In this document: positions 37,348 through 46,273 of the stretch, one piece after another | Layout of the letters: each line of letters opens with the position of its first letter | Numbering within the stretch: the first letter of the stretch is position 1 | NCBI RefSeq assembly: GCF_014696615.1 | Contig: NZ_JACJQJ010000013.1 | Span: 1 to 64,000, forward strand | Origin: Nostoc linckia FACHB-104 | Lineage (GTDB): Bacteria > Cyanobacteriota > Cyanobacteriia > Cyanobacteriales > Nostocaceae | Length of the DNA stretch: 64,000 nucleotides | Reading direction: 5' to 3' | Notes under the pieces: model-generated | The model's database searches: none | What the model was told of the DNA's origin: nothing | Seen by the model: only the letters and a program-made list of their open reading frames with translations | Position numbers and translations under genes: made by a program

Positions 37348-38264
37348 CGCCAGAATAACTCCACTAGATTTGTATATTTGTGGTAGATGCGTTCGTTCTG
37401 ATGTATGAAATTTGCTATCTTGATCATAACAAAGACGATTTTTTGAATAGCAAATGCAATGTGGGAATAAATGATTAACTCTACAAAAGCTGTCTATAAC
37501 TGCCAATTCTGATGTTGCTTAACTGGCAGTTAATTTGCTTTTAAGCAATAAGCATCCTGGTGAAAGAGAACTTTTTATCTCTCACCTTAAGAAATGATAT
37601 TACTTTGAAAGCAGTTACGCAAAATATATTTTTAGCTTGAGCGCAAATCGACTTTTATGCCTGGAATGCTGGATTTCTCAACCAAAAATATATTGCTAAC
37701 ACTGTTGAAGATTTCCTTAGAGTTTCAAATAGTTAAAGTATTTTTACGTAGCTAGGATTTAGTTTTTGACACTAAAAATTATTCTATTCCCCTATAACTT
37801 AATAATTTATAACGTTTTTTCAAATTATGCAATATGAATTCTTAAAAAAAATGAATTGTCAATACATCTTAGGGGCTATGTATTGTAACCTATCTATTTA
37901 TAAAGTGGCTAGTATATGGAAGTCAGTAGCTAAAATACTCTGAATACCAGAGTTATTAACTCCAAATCTTTATATCCTTGCCAATAAAGGAAAGATAGCT
38001 CATCTTAAGAGAATTTAAAGTAATTATTATAACATTAGCAAATTTTAAGAAATTTGTAGTTAACTAACATGAATGCTAATGGCTACAGTTGAGCTTAATA
38101 TAAAGTCGCAAAGACACAGAGGAAGAGGTTAGAGAGACATGTGATACCTGCGGGAAATGCACTAGCACCTGCCCTCATTTTGCAATTTGATATTATTTGT
38201 AATAGTAAAACCCCTCAATATTTTCTTTGAGGGGTTATTAATATAATTTGCCTAAATGTATAAG
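37348..38264. other. Long AT-rich intergenic region
   Basis: About 900 bp with no convincing gene. It holds an 'aaagacacagaggaagag' repeat (about 38107-38130) of the class seen at 40831-40860, and ends with the terminator of the HNH gene (38209-38236). I see no RNA gene, but a small RNA cannot be excluded by eye. Confidence 0.4.
38209..38236 (-). terminator. Rho-independent terminator of the HNH gene
   Basis: Minus-strand stem aacccctcaa / ttgaggggtt with a short T-run. It lies 29 bp after the HNH stop. Confidence 0.8.
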
Positions 38265-38639
38265 TTATTCTGAACTACGCGCACCCTTGCCACGATTGCA
38301 TTTGTAACAGAGTGTTTGCAAATTGCTAATATCGTTACTGCCTCCTTTAGAAAAAGGCTCTTTATGATCAACCTCTAGCGTGACTTCAGGTGGAAATCTA
38401 CCGCAAGAAACGCATTTATGACCATCTCTTTGTAAAACTGCGAAACGAACTGATAGAGGAATATAGCGCGATCGCTTTTTTGTTTCCTGGTTAGATGGGG
38501 ATGTTGACTGAGTAACAGTCTCTGTTTTCCGTTTGGTCTTCTTTACTTTTTGAGGCTTCGGCTCATTTACTAAAACTGCAAACTCCCGAATTACACCTCT
38601 TACCAGTTTTTGAAATTCATTAGGAGCTTTTCTTGCCAT
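38265..38639 (-). CDS. HNH endonuclease
   Basis: The 124-residue protein starts with a helical part, a basic Lys/Thr-rich linker, and ends in a complete HNH nuclease: RYIPLSVRFAVLQRDGHKCV, CVSCGRFPPEVTLEVDH, then FSKGGSNDISNLQTLCYKCNRGKG. CxxC pairs bind Zn and the Asp-His and Asn residues form the catalytic site. The start at 38639 lies two bases after the stop of the upstream glycine-zipper gene, so the two are translated together. HNH nucleases serve in restriction, DNA packaging and toxins; the partner is not a known modification enzyme, so the role is open. Confidence 0.88.
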   Translation of the reverse strand: MARKAPNEFQKLVRGVIREFAVLVNEPKPQKVKKTKRKTETVTQSTSPSNQETKKRSRYIPLSVRFAVLQRDGHKCVSCGRFPPEVTLEVDHKEPFSKGGSNDISNLQTLCYKCNRGKGARSSE

Positions 38640-38641
38640 TG

Positions 38642-39445
38642 TTAAACCCAACCGTAACTTGAGCCTGCTTCAGCCTTAATTTGGGCAATTGTTCTTTCAA
38701 TAAAATTTAAGTCACTCTTAAGGCTTGATGTCAATTTCATCAACTGCTCAAGCTGATTTTGTAACTGGTTAGCAGTTTGGTGGTGATTATATTTACGTAT
38801 TAAAGCTTCACGAGCTAAATCTTCACGTCCTTTTTTCATAGCTAATACTGCTATTTCATACCATTGTTGGACTTGAATTTGAGCTTGCTGGAATTTGGTT
38901 TGCACCTTTTCTTGGCTAGCTTTAACGCTGTAAATGTTTTCCAGTATGCTCAGTTTTATTTGGTTGAGAGATTCAACAACTTTATTTGGGTCATTAATAA
39001 CTTGACTTTTATCTAGAAGCCGCAACAAACCATAAGCACCAAGTCCAACTACTGCGCCAGCAGCTGCAACAGGAGCCATACCAATGCTAAAACCGCTTCC
39101 TGCTACAAGTAAGCCCATATTGCCAACAGTAGCAGAAACCCCGGCACCACCAGCTGCTCCTAACGCTGCTGCACTCAAAGCTAAGGGATCTCGGTTTTCT
39201 ATTCCTTTCTTAGTCCCGTAAGCAGCTATACCAGCAACTGCACCCGTAGCTATCAAGTGAGGTGCACCAATGCCAACGGCTGTTCCTGCGGCTGCTAATC
39301 CCATGCCACCAACTGTTTGATAAACTCCAGCACCAACAGCTGCTCCTCCAGCTACAAATGCTGTACTTTCTCCATAATTAAAATTGCCTGCCATGTCGTT
39401 AAAGTTTGCCCGGATGATCCGGCTCATGCGATCGCCTATTCCCAT
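38642..39445 (-). CDS. Glycine-zipper membrane protein with internal duplication and C-terminal coiled coil
   Basis: A 267-residue protein. Residues about 30-145 are hydrophobic and rich in Gly/Ala, and are two copies of one unit: TVGGMGLAAAGTAVGIG and AVAGIAAYG in the first, TVGNMGLLVAGSGFSIG and AVVGLGAYG in the second. Glycine zippers of this sort pack helices in membranes and occur in pore-forming proteins. Residues about 165-260 are a charged coiled coil (QAQIQVQQWYEIAVLAMKKG). It reads directly into the HNH gene (2-bp gap), so both form one operon. I know no family name. A second ATG at 39427 is a possible start. Confidence 0.7.
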   Translation of the reverse strand: MGIGDRMSRIIRANFNDMAGNFNYGESTAFVAGGAAVGAGVYQTVGGMGLAAAGTAVGIGAPHLIATGAVAGIAAYGTKKGIENRDPLALSAAALGAAGGAGVSATVGNMGLLVAGSGFSIGMAPVAAAGAVVGLGAYGLLRLLDKSQVINDPNKVVESLNQIKLSILENIYSVKASQEKVQTKFQQAQIQVQQWYEIAVLAMKKGREDLAREALIRKYNHHQTANQLQNQLEQLMKLTSSLKSDLNFIERTIAQIKAEAGSSYGWV

Positions 39446-39633
39446 ACTATGGTTGTGCTCCCTCTAGCTAACACTTAAACTCACAGTCTTATCTAATACC
39501 TATTTCCAGCCTAAAGTAAGTACACTTTTGCCACTTCGTTAGAATTAATGAAATATGTCTTTCTGTTCATGAATTTTGTTTAAAGTGCAGCCTTCCGCTA
39601 TCTTAGGTTTTGAGTTAATAAATTGCGCTTAAC

Positions 39634-40830
39634 ATGACTTCGCTTTCTCCTCACAAAAAAGCCAGAGCCTTAAAACCCACTAGCCGCCGCCCTGCTAAAG
39701 AACTGTGCAGCGAGTGCGGACTGTGCGATACATACTACATCCACTACGTCAAAGAAGCCTGCGCCTTCATTAATCAGCAAATAGGGGAACTGGAAGCACA
39801 AACCCACACCCGTTCTCGCAATCTCGATAACCCCGATGAACTTTACTTTGGTGTTCATCAAGACATGATGGCGGCGCGGAAACAGCAACCTATTGAAGGC
39901 GCACAGTGGACAGGTATTGTCAGTTCCCTGGCGATTGAAATGCTGAATCGCGGTCTAGTTGAAGGTGTTGTCTGTGTGCAAAATACTAAAGAAGATCGCT
40001 TTCAACCAATGCCGATCATTGCCCGTACCCCAGAGGAAATACTGGCAGCGAAAGTCAATAAGCCAACACTATCGCCCAATCTCTCAGTTTTAGAGCAAAT
40101 AGAACAATCTGGGATGAAGCGGTTATTAGTGATTGGAGTTGGTTGCCAAATCCAGGCATTAAGAGCCGTAGAAAAGCAGCTAGGCTTAGAAAAGCTGTAT
40201 GTTTTAGGTACACCTTGCGTAGATAATGTTACCCGCGCTGGACTGCAAAAATTCTTAGAAACCACCAGCCGATCGCCTGAAACTGTCGTGCATTACGAAT
40301 TCATGCAAGACTTTCGTGTTCACTTCAAACATGAGGATGGCTCTACAGAAATGGTGCCGTTCTTTGGTTTAAAGACTAATAAGCTCAAAGATGTCTTTGC
40401 TCCCTCATGTATGAGTTGCTTTGATTATGTTAATTCTCTAGCTGATTTAGTTGTCGGCTATATGGGCGCACCCTTTGGCTGGCAATGGATTGTTGTAAGA
40501 AATGATACAGGCAAAGAAATGCTGGACTTGGTGAAAGACCAGTTAGATACCCAACCTGTAATGTCTCAAGGTAACCGCAAAGAAGCTGTACAACAAAGCA
40601 TTCCGGCTTACGATAAAGCTGTGACTCTTCCCATGTGGGCAGCAAAACTTATGGGTGTGGTAATTGAGAAAATTGGCCCGAAAGGTCTAGAATATGCCAG
40701 ATTTTCGATTGATTCCCACTTTACGCGCAATTACCTGTATGTGAAGCGGAATCATCCGGAGAAGTTGGAAGCTCATGTGCCGGAGTATGCTAAGCGAATC
40801 GTTGAGCAGTATAAGTTACCGGAAGAATAG
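39634..40830 (+). CDS. bciB: Ferredoxin-dependent 3,8-divinyl (proto)chlorophyllide 8-vinyl reductase (Slr1923/BciB type)
   Basis: The 398-residue iron-sulfur flavoprotein belongs to the F420-hydrogenase beta-subunit family. It shows the Cys cluster ELCSECGLCDTYY, the GVGCQIQALR core, GTPCVDN and APSCMSCFDYVNSLADLVVG. In cyanobacteria without BciA this type reduces the 8-vinyl group in chlorophyll synthesis; related plant enzymes reduce 7-hydroxymethyl chlorophyll, so the exact substrate is inferred from family. Full length. It is not linked to chlB, 27 kb away. Confidence 0.88.
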   Translation: MTSLSPHKKARALKPTSRRPAKELCSECGLCDTYYIHYVKEACAFINQQIGELEAQTHTRSRNLDNPDELYFGVHQDMMAARKQQPIEGAQWTGIVSSLAIEMLNRGLVEGVVCVQNTKEDRFQPMPIIARTPEEILAAKVNKPTLSPNLSVLEQIEQSGMKRLLVIGVGCQIQALRAVEKQLGLEKLYVLGTPCVDNVTRAGLQKFLETTSRSPETVVHYEFMQDFRVHFKHEDGSTEMVPFFGLKTNKLKDVFAPSCMSCFDYVNSLADLVVGYMGAPFGWQWIVVRNDTGKEMLDLVKDQLDTQPVMSQGNRKEAVQQSIPAYDKAVTLPMWAAKLMGVVIEKIGPKGLEYARFSIDSHFTRNYLYVKRNHPEKLEAHVPEYAKRIVEQYKLPEE

Positions 40831-41280
40831 CTCACGCAGAGGCGCAGAGGCACAGAGAGAGTTTTTAGAGGTTATGAACTACCCTTGAGATACCGTCTTT
40901 GATGAGTGAGACATTAAAGTTGATTAGCAATCCAACTCGCTTGTTAGCAAGGCGCAAGTAAGTTAGTAGTTGTTTTTTGTGTACTGGATGAACGCTTTCC
41001 ACTGATTTAAGTTCAACAATTACCTTATCTTCAACTATCAAATCAGCACGAAAGCCTTCATCCAAAATCACATCCTCATACACAACAGGAATAATTACCT
41101 GTCTTTTTACCTGTAACTTTCGCCTCCGTAACTCAAAGTCCATAACTGTCTCATATACGGCTTCGAGTAAACCAGGCCCCAAAGTAGTGTGAACCTTGTA
41201 AGCAGCATCCACAACTGCACCCGAAATCTCATTCTCAATCATTCTCCTCTGCGCCTCCGCGTCTCTGCGTGACACAATCA
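40831..41280. repeat. Inverted pair of 'acgcagaggcgcagag' repeats around the GxxExxY gene
   Basis: The left repeat is at 40831-40860 and the right, in opposite orientation, at about 41243-41280. Cores share cacgcagag.cgc.gaggc. They belong to the class whose translation appears as RRDAEAQRR in many cyanobacterial open frames. Confidence 0.75.
40865..41242 (-). CDS. GxxExxY protein
   Basis: The 125-residue protein has the motif GLLEAVY (G-x-x-E-x-x-Y) and a PD-(D/E)xK-like end: FRADLIVEDKVIVELKSVE, where the Asp, Glu and Lys could form a nuclease-like site. The function of the family is not established to my knowledge. I use the ATG at 41242: codons further upstream encode RRDAEAQRR, which is the repeat and not the protein. 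The gene is exactly bounded by inverted repeats and sits between convergent and unrelated genes. Confidence 0.8.
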   Translation of the reverse strand: MIENEISGAVVDAAYKVHTTLGPGLLEAVYETVMDFELRRRKLQVKRQVIIPVVYEDVILDEGFRADLIVEDKVIVELKSVESVHPVHKKQLLTYLRLANKRVGLLINFNVSLIKDGISRVVHNL

Positions 41281-41307
41281 TAACTCATGTTATTTATGTA
41301 ACAATGC

Positions 41308-42537
41308 TTAAGCAGGGCCGACAGCTTCTATTGCTGCTTCTAGTGCGATCGCAATATGCGTCCAATGCGTCCCTCCTTGGCAATAAACCACATAAGGCTC
41401 ACGCAATGGCCCATCTGCGGAAAATTCCAAGGTGCTGCCCTCAATAAATGTCCCCCCAGCCATGACTACCTGGCTCTCATACCCCGGCATTTCATCGGGG
41501 ATGGGGTCAAGGTAGGAACCAATGGGAGAATTTTGTTGTACGGCTTTACAGAAGGCAATTAGCTTTTGGGCGGAACCGAGTTTAATTGCTTGAATTACAT
41601 CGCGGCGGGGTGCTAGTGGGGCGGGATTGACGGGATAACCCAGTTTATCAAAGACATAACCCGTTAGATGAGTGCCTTTCATCGCTTCTCCCACCATCTG
41701 CGGTGCAAGAAATAACCCTTGGAACAGGAGGCGATTTTGGTCAAAGGTTGCACCACCATAACTACCAATACCAGGGGCAGTGAGACGACAGGCAGCAGTT
41801 TCTACTAAGTCAGCGCGACCAGCAACATATCCACCGGCAGTAACAATAGTGCCACCAGGATTTTTAATCAATGAACCCGCCATTAAATCTGCACCAACAT
41901 GGGTAGGTTCTTGAGTTTCGATAAATTCCCCGTAGCAGTTATCTACAAAGCAGACGGTGTTCGGATTTTGCTGTTTAACTAGTTGGACAATTTTTTCAAT
42001 GTCAGCAATGGATAAGCTAGGCCGCCAAGAATAGCCACAGGAGCGTTGAATTAGCACTAACCGAGTGTTGTCTCTAACGCTAGTACTTAAGGTTTGCCAA
42101 TCTATTCTTCCTTCTGAGGTTAAGTCTAATTGGCGGTAATTTATGCCAAACTCAATAAGGGAGCCTTGGCCTTTACCCCGTAAACCAATCACTTCTTCGA
42201 GCGTATCGTAGGGAGCACCGACCACTGCTAACATTTCATCTCCAGGACGCAGCACACCATATAAGGCACAAGCGATCGCGTGAGTCCCTGAAACAAACTG
42301 TACCCTTACCGCCGCAGCTTCGGCACCCATTACTTCGGCAAATACTTTATCTAAAGTTTCTCTTCCTAAATCATCGTGGCCGTATCCACTTACACCTGCA
42401 AAGTGGTGTGCACCTACGCGTTGATGACGAAAGGCATTTAGTACTCGTTGAAGATTGTGCTTGACCTGAGCGTCAATTCCAGAAAAAATCTCTAACAGTG
42501 CCTGTTCTGCTTGCCGCAGCTGTTCCAAGCTGTTCAT
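41308..42537 (-). CDS. PLP-dependent enzyme of the methionine gamma-lyase / aluminium-resistance family
   Basis: The 409-residue protein is a fold-type I PLP enzyme: VQFVSGTHAIACALYG near the front, FVDNCYGEFIE (Asp binding the pyridine nitrogen) and the lysine in GSLIKNPGGTIVTAGGY. The GTHAI and GYGHDDLGRETLDKVFAEV parts are characteristic of the family named after aluminium resistance and often annotated as methionine gamma-lyase-like. Its true substrate is unknown. It lies upstream of desC in the opposite direction, sharing the promoter gap. The ATG at 42537 is the first in frame. Confidence 0.88.
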   Translation of the reverse strand: MNSLEQLRQAEQALLEIFSGIDAQVKHNLQRVLNAFRHQRVGAHHFAGVSGYGHDDLGRETLDKVFAEVMGAEAAAVRVQFVSGTHAIACALYGVLRPGDEMLAVVGAPYDTLEEVIGLRGKGQGSLIEFGINYRQLDLTSEGRIDWQTLSTSVRDNTRLVLIQRSCGYSWRPSLSIADIEKIVQLVKQQNPNTVCFVDNCYGEFIETQEPTHVGADLMAGSLIKNPGGTIVTAGGYVAGRADLVETAACRLTAPGIGSYGGATFDQNRLLFQGLFLAPQMVGEAMKGTHLTGYVFDKLGYPVNPAPLAPRRDVIQAIKLGSAQKLIAFCKAVQQNSPIGSYLDPIPDEMPGYESQVVMAGGTFIEGSTLEFSADGPLREPYVVYCQGGTHWTHIAIALEAAIEAVGPA

Positions 42538-42623
42538 TGGTTCCTCATTAAAAAAAAATTAAATAAATATGCGGATTTTGGGATCGCGCAGATTAGGCTT
42601 CACCTTTCCTATTCAGGTTACTC

Positions 42624-43442
42624 ATGACAATTGCTACCTCAACCAAACTTCAAATTAACTGGGTTAATACCCTCTTCTTCGCTGCGTTGCACATCGGAGC
42701 GCTGTTTGCCTTGCTTCCTAGTAACTTTAGCTGGAAGGCATTTGGTGTCGGTTTATTGCTCTACTGGATTACCGGAGGTTTAGGTATTACTTTGGGTTTT
42801 CACCGCCTGGTTACCCATCGCAGTTTTCAAACTCCCAAGTGGTTGGAATATCTATTGGTGCTTTTCGGAACTCTCGCCTGTCAAGGTGGGCCAATTGAGT
42901 GGGTAGGTACACACCGTATCCATCATCTACACTCGGATACTGAACAAGACCCCCATGATTCTAATAAGGGCTTTTGGTGGAGCCATATGGGTTGGCTGAT
43001 TTATCACGCACCCGCTCACGCTGAGGTTCCTCGCTTCACTAAAGACATTGCCGATGACCCAGTTTATCAGTTTTTGCAAAAATATTTTATTCTCGTCCAA
43101 GTGGCTCTAGGTTTGTTGCTATTGGCCATAGGCGGTTGGCCGATGGTTGTTTGGGGCATTTTTGTGCGGATTGTTTGGGTGTACCACTGTACCTGGTTGG
43201 TCAATAGTGCTACACATAAATTTGGTTATCGTACCCACGAATCTGGCGATCGCTCGACTAATTGCTGGTGGGTAGCTTTACTGGTATTTGGCGAAGGCTG
43301 GCACAATAACCACCACGCTTTCCAATACTCAGCACGTCACGGCTTGGAATGGTGGGAAATTGACATGACTTGGATGACTATTCAATTGCTACAAGTGCTT
43401 GGTCTGGCTACAAATGTGAAGCTAGCAGATAAAAAGTCATAA
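42624..43442 (+). CDS. desC: Acyl-lipid delta-9 desaturase
   Basis: The 272-residue membrane enzyme puts the first double bond (position 9) in lipid-bound stearate or palmitate, using ferredoxin. Three His boxes are visible: HRLVTH (about 60), HRIHHLHSD (about 98) and HNNHH (about 234). Four hydrophobic helices surround them. It is the first gene of a four-desaturase cluster; delta-9 desaturation is needed before the others. The start has CAGG nine bases upstream. Confidence 0.95.
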   Translation: MTIATSTKLQINWVNTLFFAALHIGALFALLPSNFSWKAFGVGLLLYWITGGLGITLGFHRLVTHRSFQTPKWLEYLLVLFGTLACQGGPIEWVGTHRIHHLHSDTEQDPHDSNKGFWWSHMGWLIYHAPAHAEVPRFTKDIADDPVYQFLQKYFILVQVALGLLLLAIGGWPMVVWGIFVRIVWVYHCTWLVNSATHKFGYRTHESGDRSTNCWWVALLVFGEGWHNNHHAFQYSARHGLEWWEIDMTWMTIQLLQVLGLATNVKLADKKS

Positions 43443-43655
43443 GCCAGTAATCGACTGTCAATTGCATCTTGACATTAAGCAGTTGATAGTTTACTTAGTG
43501 GCAAAGTTTTTTTAGTAACCAAAAATATTGATTCCCTTAACTCTTAAACAAGAGTGAGTTGGGTTACTATAATCCGAGACGTTAATGTGTATAAGCTTTA
43601 CGGCAAACCACTTTGTGGTGTGTTGGTGGAAGATTTTGTTGTTTTTCAGGTTTTC

Positions 43656-44708
43656 ATGACTACATCAATAATCAAAATTCAAAATCAAGCTAATGACCTT
43701 GGTAGCTCCAACCTGAGGCTAAAAGATATTATTAAAACCCTGCCCAAGGAGTGTTTTAAAAAGGATAAACGTAAAGCTTGGACAAATGTGGTGACTGCCG
43801 TTTTGATGGTGGCTTTAGGCTACTTCAGTTTGGCAATTTCTCCCTGGTTTCTCTTGCCATTTGCCTGGATTTTTACAGGTACAGCTTTGACAGGTTTTTT
43901 CGTCATTGCCCATGATTGCGGTCATCGTTCCTTTGCGAATCGTCGCTGGGTAAACGATTTGGTCGGGCACATTTTAATGATGCCTTTAATTTATCCATTT
44001 CATAGTTGGCGGATTAAACATAACTATCACCATAAGCATACAAATAAGCTGGAAGAGGACAATGCTTGGCATCCCATCACACCAGAAGTATTTCAAAATT
44101 GGGGGCCATTCCGCCGTTCAGTCTTTGAAGGCTTTATGCGTAACCGCTTCTGGTGGGTAGGTTCCATTGGACATTGGGCAGTTGTACATTTTGATTGGCG
44201 TAATTTCAAAGCTAAAGACCAATCAAGTGTTAAGCTTTCTGTGGCTGTAGTAGTAATTTTTGCAGCCGTTGCCTTTCCACTACTTATTGCCACAACTGGC
44301 ATTTGGGGATTTGTCAAATTTTGGCTTTTACCCTGGATGGTTTACCATTTTTGGATGAGTACCTTTACCCTGGTTCACCATACTGCTGCAGATGTTCCTT
44401 TTAAGGCAACTAACAAGTGGAATGAGGCTCTAGCTCAACTGTCTGGCACTATTCATTGTGATTATCCACGCTGGATAGAATTTCTCTGCCACGATATCAA
44501 TGTTCATGTACCTCATCATCTTTCTACTGCAATTCCTTCTTATAATCTGCGCTTGGCTTATAAGAGCATCAAAGAAAATTGGGCAGATTATCTTCATGAT
44601 GAAAGCCAATTTTCTTGGGCTTTAATGAAGGAAATTACAGGCCAATGCCAACTTTACACTCCTGATGTTGGTTATCAAACTTTTGACGATTATTACGCAG
44701 GGCGATAA
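43656..44708 (+). CDS. desA: Acyl-lipid delta-12 desaturase
   Basis: The 350-residue enzyme adds the delta-12 double bond to oleate on membrane lipids. Histidine boxes: HDCGHRSF (about 82), HNYHHKHTN (about 118) and HVPHHLSTA (about 288). I start at the ATG at 43656, since a frame open from 43554 gives a non-homologous leader. It follows desC by 213 bp. Low-temperature induction is known for desA in other cyanobacteria, but no element is seen. Confidence 0.94.
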   Translation: MTTSIIKIQNQANDLGSSNLRLKDIIKTLPKECFKKDKRKAWTNVVTAVLMVALGYFSLAISPWFLLPFAWIFTGTALTGFFVIAHDCGHRSFANRRWVNDLVGHILMMPLIYPFHSWRIKHNYHHKHTNKLEEDNAWHPITPEVFQNWGPFRRSVFEGFMRNRFWWVGSIGHWAVVHFDWRNFKAKDQSSVKLSVAVVVIFAAVAFPLLIATTGIWGFVKFWLLPWMVYHFWMSTFTLVHHTAADVPFKATNKWNEALAQLSGTIHCDYPRWIEFLCHDINVHVPHHLSTAIPSYNLRLAYKSIKENWADYLHDESQFSWALMKEITGQCQLYTPDVGYQTFDDYYAGR

Positions 44709-45035
44709 ATCAAAGATGAGGTATAACTTGGAAGATTATTTTGTCTTCTAGAAAGTTTTGCTTTTATCTGTGTAATTTCCCCTTGTTAGTGATTTGTATT
44801 CTGGCAGATCCTACTAATGAACATTGTTCAGGAAATTGCCAGAAGACATTTTTGTGCGGATCAGCACTCAAAAACGTATCTCCAAAGCTGCTCATTGCAG
44901 AGGTCAAACGATTTTGGATTTTGTATTGGTTACACCCTCTAGGGGTGAGACATAATCACAACAAACTAAAATACGCCAATCTAAAATTTTCAGTAACATT
45001 TCCTTGTTTACAGCAAGGTTAGAATTTATATTCCA
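44709..45035. other. desA-desB intergenic region
   Basis: A 327-bp gap. An open frame at 44741-45022 begins with TTG and has no family resemblance, so I regard it as chance. The region may carry the leader of desB. Confidence 0.45.
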
Positions 45036-46142
45036 TTGAATCCAGTGCCATCAAACAGTATCCCAGCCGACAGCGTTAAGCTACTCCATACCGTTAGCTC
45101 ACAATCATCTGAAGATTCGACAAAATTGCCTTTTACCTTGCAGGAATTAAAAGCTGCAATCCCACCTGAATGCTTTCAGCCGGATTTAGGTAAATCTCTC
45201 TATTACTTTTTTCGAGACATCCTCATTATTGGTCTACTTTACGCAGTTGCTAATTATCTGGATTCTTGGTTTTTCTGGCCTATTTTTTGGCTAATGCAAG
45301 GAACAATGTTTTGGGCTTTGTTTGTAGTTGGACATGACTGCGGACATCAATCTTTCTCTAAAAAGAAATGGCTCAATGATTTAATTGGACATCTTGCACA
45401 CACACCAATACTCGTTCCTTATCACGGTTGGCGAATTAGCCACAGAACCCACCATCTCAATACCGGCAATATCGATAATGATGAAAGCTGGTATCCTGTG
45501 AGCGAATCACAATATAAAGAAATGCCGTGGGAACAAAAGATAGGGCGGTATTATGTGTTTTTCTTAGCTTATCCAGTTTATCTGTTTAAGCGTTCTCCTA
45601 ATAAAGAAGGTTCCCACTTCTTACCCAGCAGCTCACTTTTCAAACCTGCTGAAAAATGGGATGTGATTACCAGCACTGTACTATGGACTTGCATGGTAGC
45701 GTTGCTTGGCTTTCTTACATATCAATGGGGTTGGTTATGGTTGTTGAAAAATTACGCCGTACCCTACATTGTGTTTGTAATTTGGCTAGATGTAGTGACA
45801 TTCTTGCATCATACTGAGCCTGATATTCCCTGGTATCGTGGCGAAGATTGGACTTTCCTTAAAGGTGCTATTTCTAGCATTGACCGCAATTACGGTTTAA
45901 TCAACCATATCCATCACGATATCGGTACTCATGTAGCTCACCATATCTTCCTGAATATCCCTCATTACAATTTGCTCAAGGCAACTGAGGCAATTAAACC
46001 AATTATGGGGGAATATTTCCGTGAGTCTCAAGAACCCATTTGGAAATCATTATGGCGTTCCTGTATTAGCTGTCATTTTGTGCCCGATTCTGGCGGAAAA
46101 GTTTACTACACATCTAATAGTAAACTTGCCAAACCTTCATAA
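45036..46142 (+). CDS. desB: Acyl-lipid omega-3 (delta-15) desaturase
   Basis: The 368-residue enzyme introduces the omega-3 (delta-15) double bond to make alpha-linolenate. Boxes: HDCGHQSF (about 100), HRTHH (about 136) and HVAHH (about 305), the last with the HIHHDIGTHVAHHIF context of the omega-3 group. The start is a TTG at 45036; no ATG lies nearby in frame. Distinguishing omega-3 from delta-12 rests on the context and on the presence of a separate desA. Confidence 0.9.
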   Translation: MNPVPSNSIPADSVKLLHTVSSQSSEDSTKLPFTLQELKAAIPPECFQPDLGKSLYYFFRDILIIGLLYAVANYLDSWFFWPIFWLMQGTMFWALFVVGHDCGHQSFSKKKWLNDLIGHLAHTPILVPYHGWRISHRTHHLNTGNIDNDESWYPVSESQYKEMPWEQKIGRYYVFFLAYPVYLFKRSPNKEGSHFLPSSSLFKPAEKWDVITSTVLWTCMVALLGFLTYQWGWLWLLKNYAVPYIVFVIWLDVVTFLHHTEPDIPWYRGEDWTFLKGAISSIDRNYGLINHIHHDIGTHVAHHIFLNIPHYNLLKATEAIKPIMGEYFRESQEPIWKSLWRSCISCHFVPDSGGKVYYTSNSKLAKPS

Positions 46143-46273
46143 ATAGACAGCATTTTATGAACTGAAAAAGCATAGTTCAGGAGATAATCTTCTTACGCTT
46201 TTTACGTTTCGATTAACTAGTGCTAGCTTCCTATGAAGCAGCACTTTCATCTTAAATTTACGTGAGTAAATCT

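Noticed and set aside
37348-37506. N-terminal extension of the second invertase
   Set aside because: The 53 extra codons do not align with the paralog, and a ribosome-binding site lies before the ATG at 37347.
44741-45022. Open frame of 93 codons between desA and desB
   Set aside because: It starts with TTG, has no ribosome-binding site and no family pattern; composition is unlike the neighbours.
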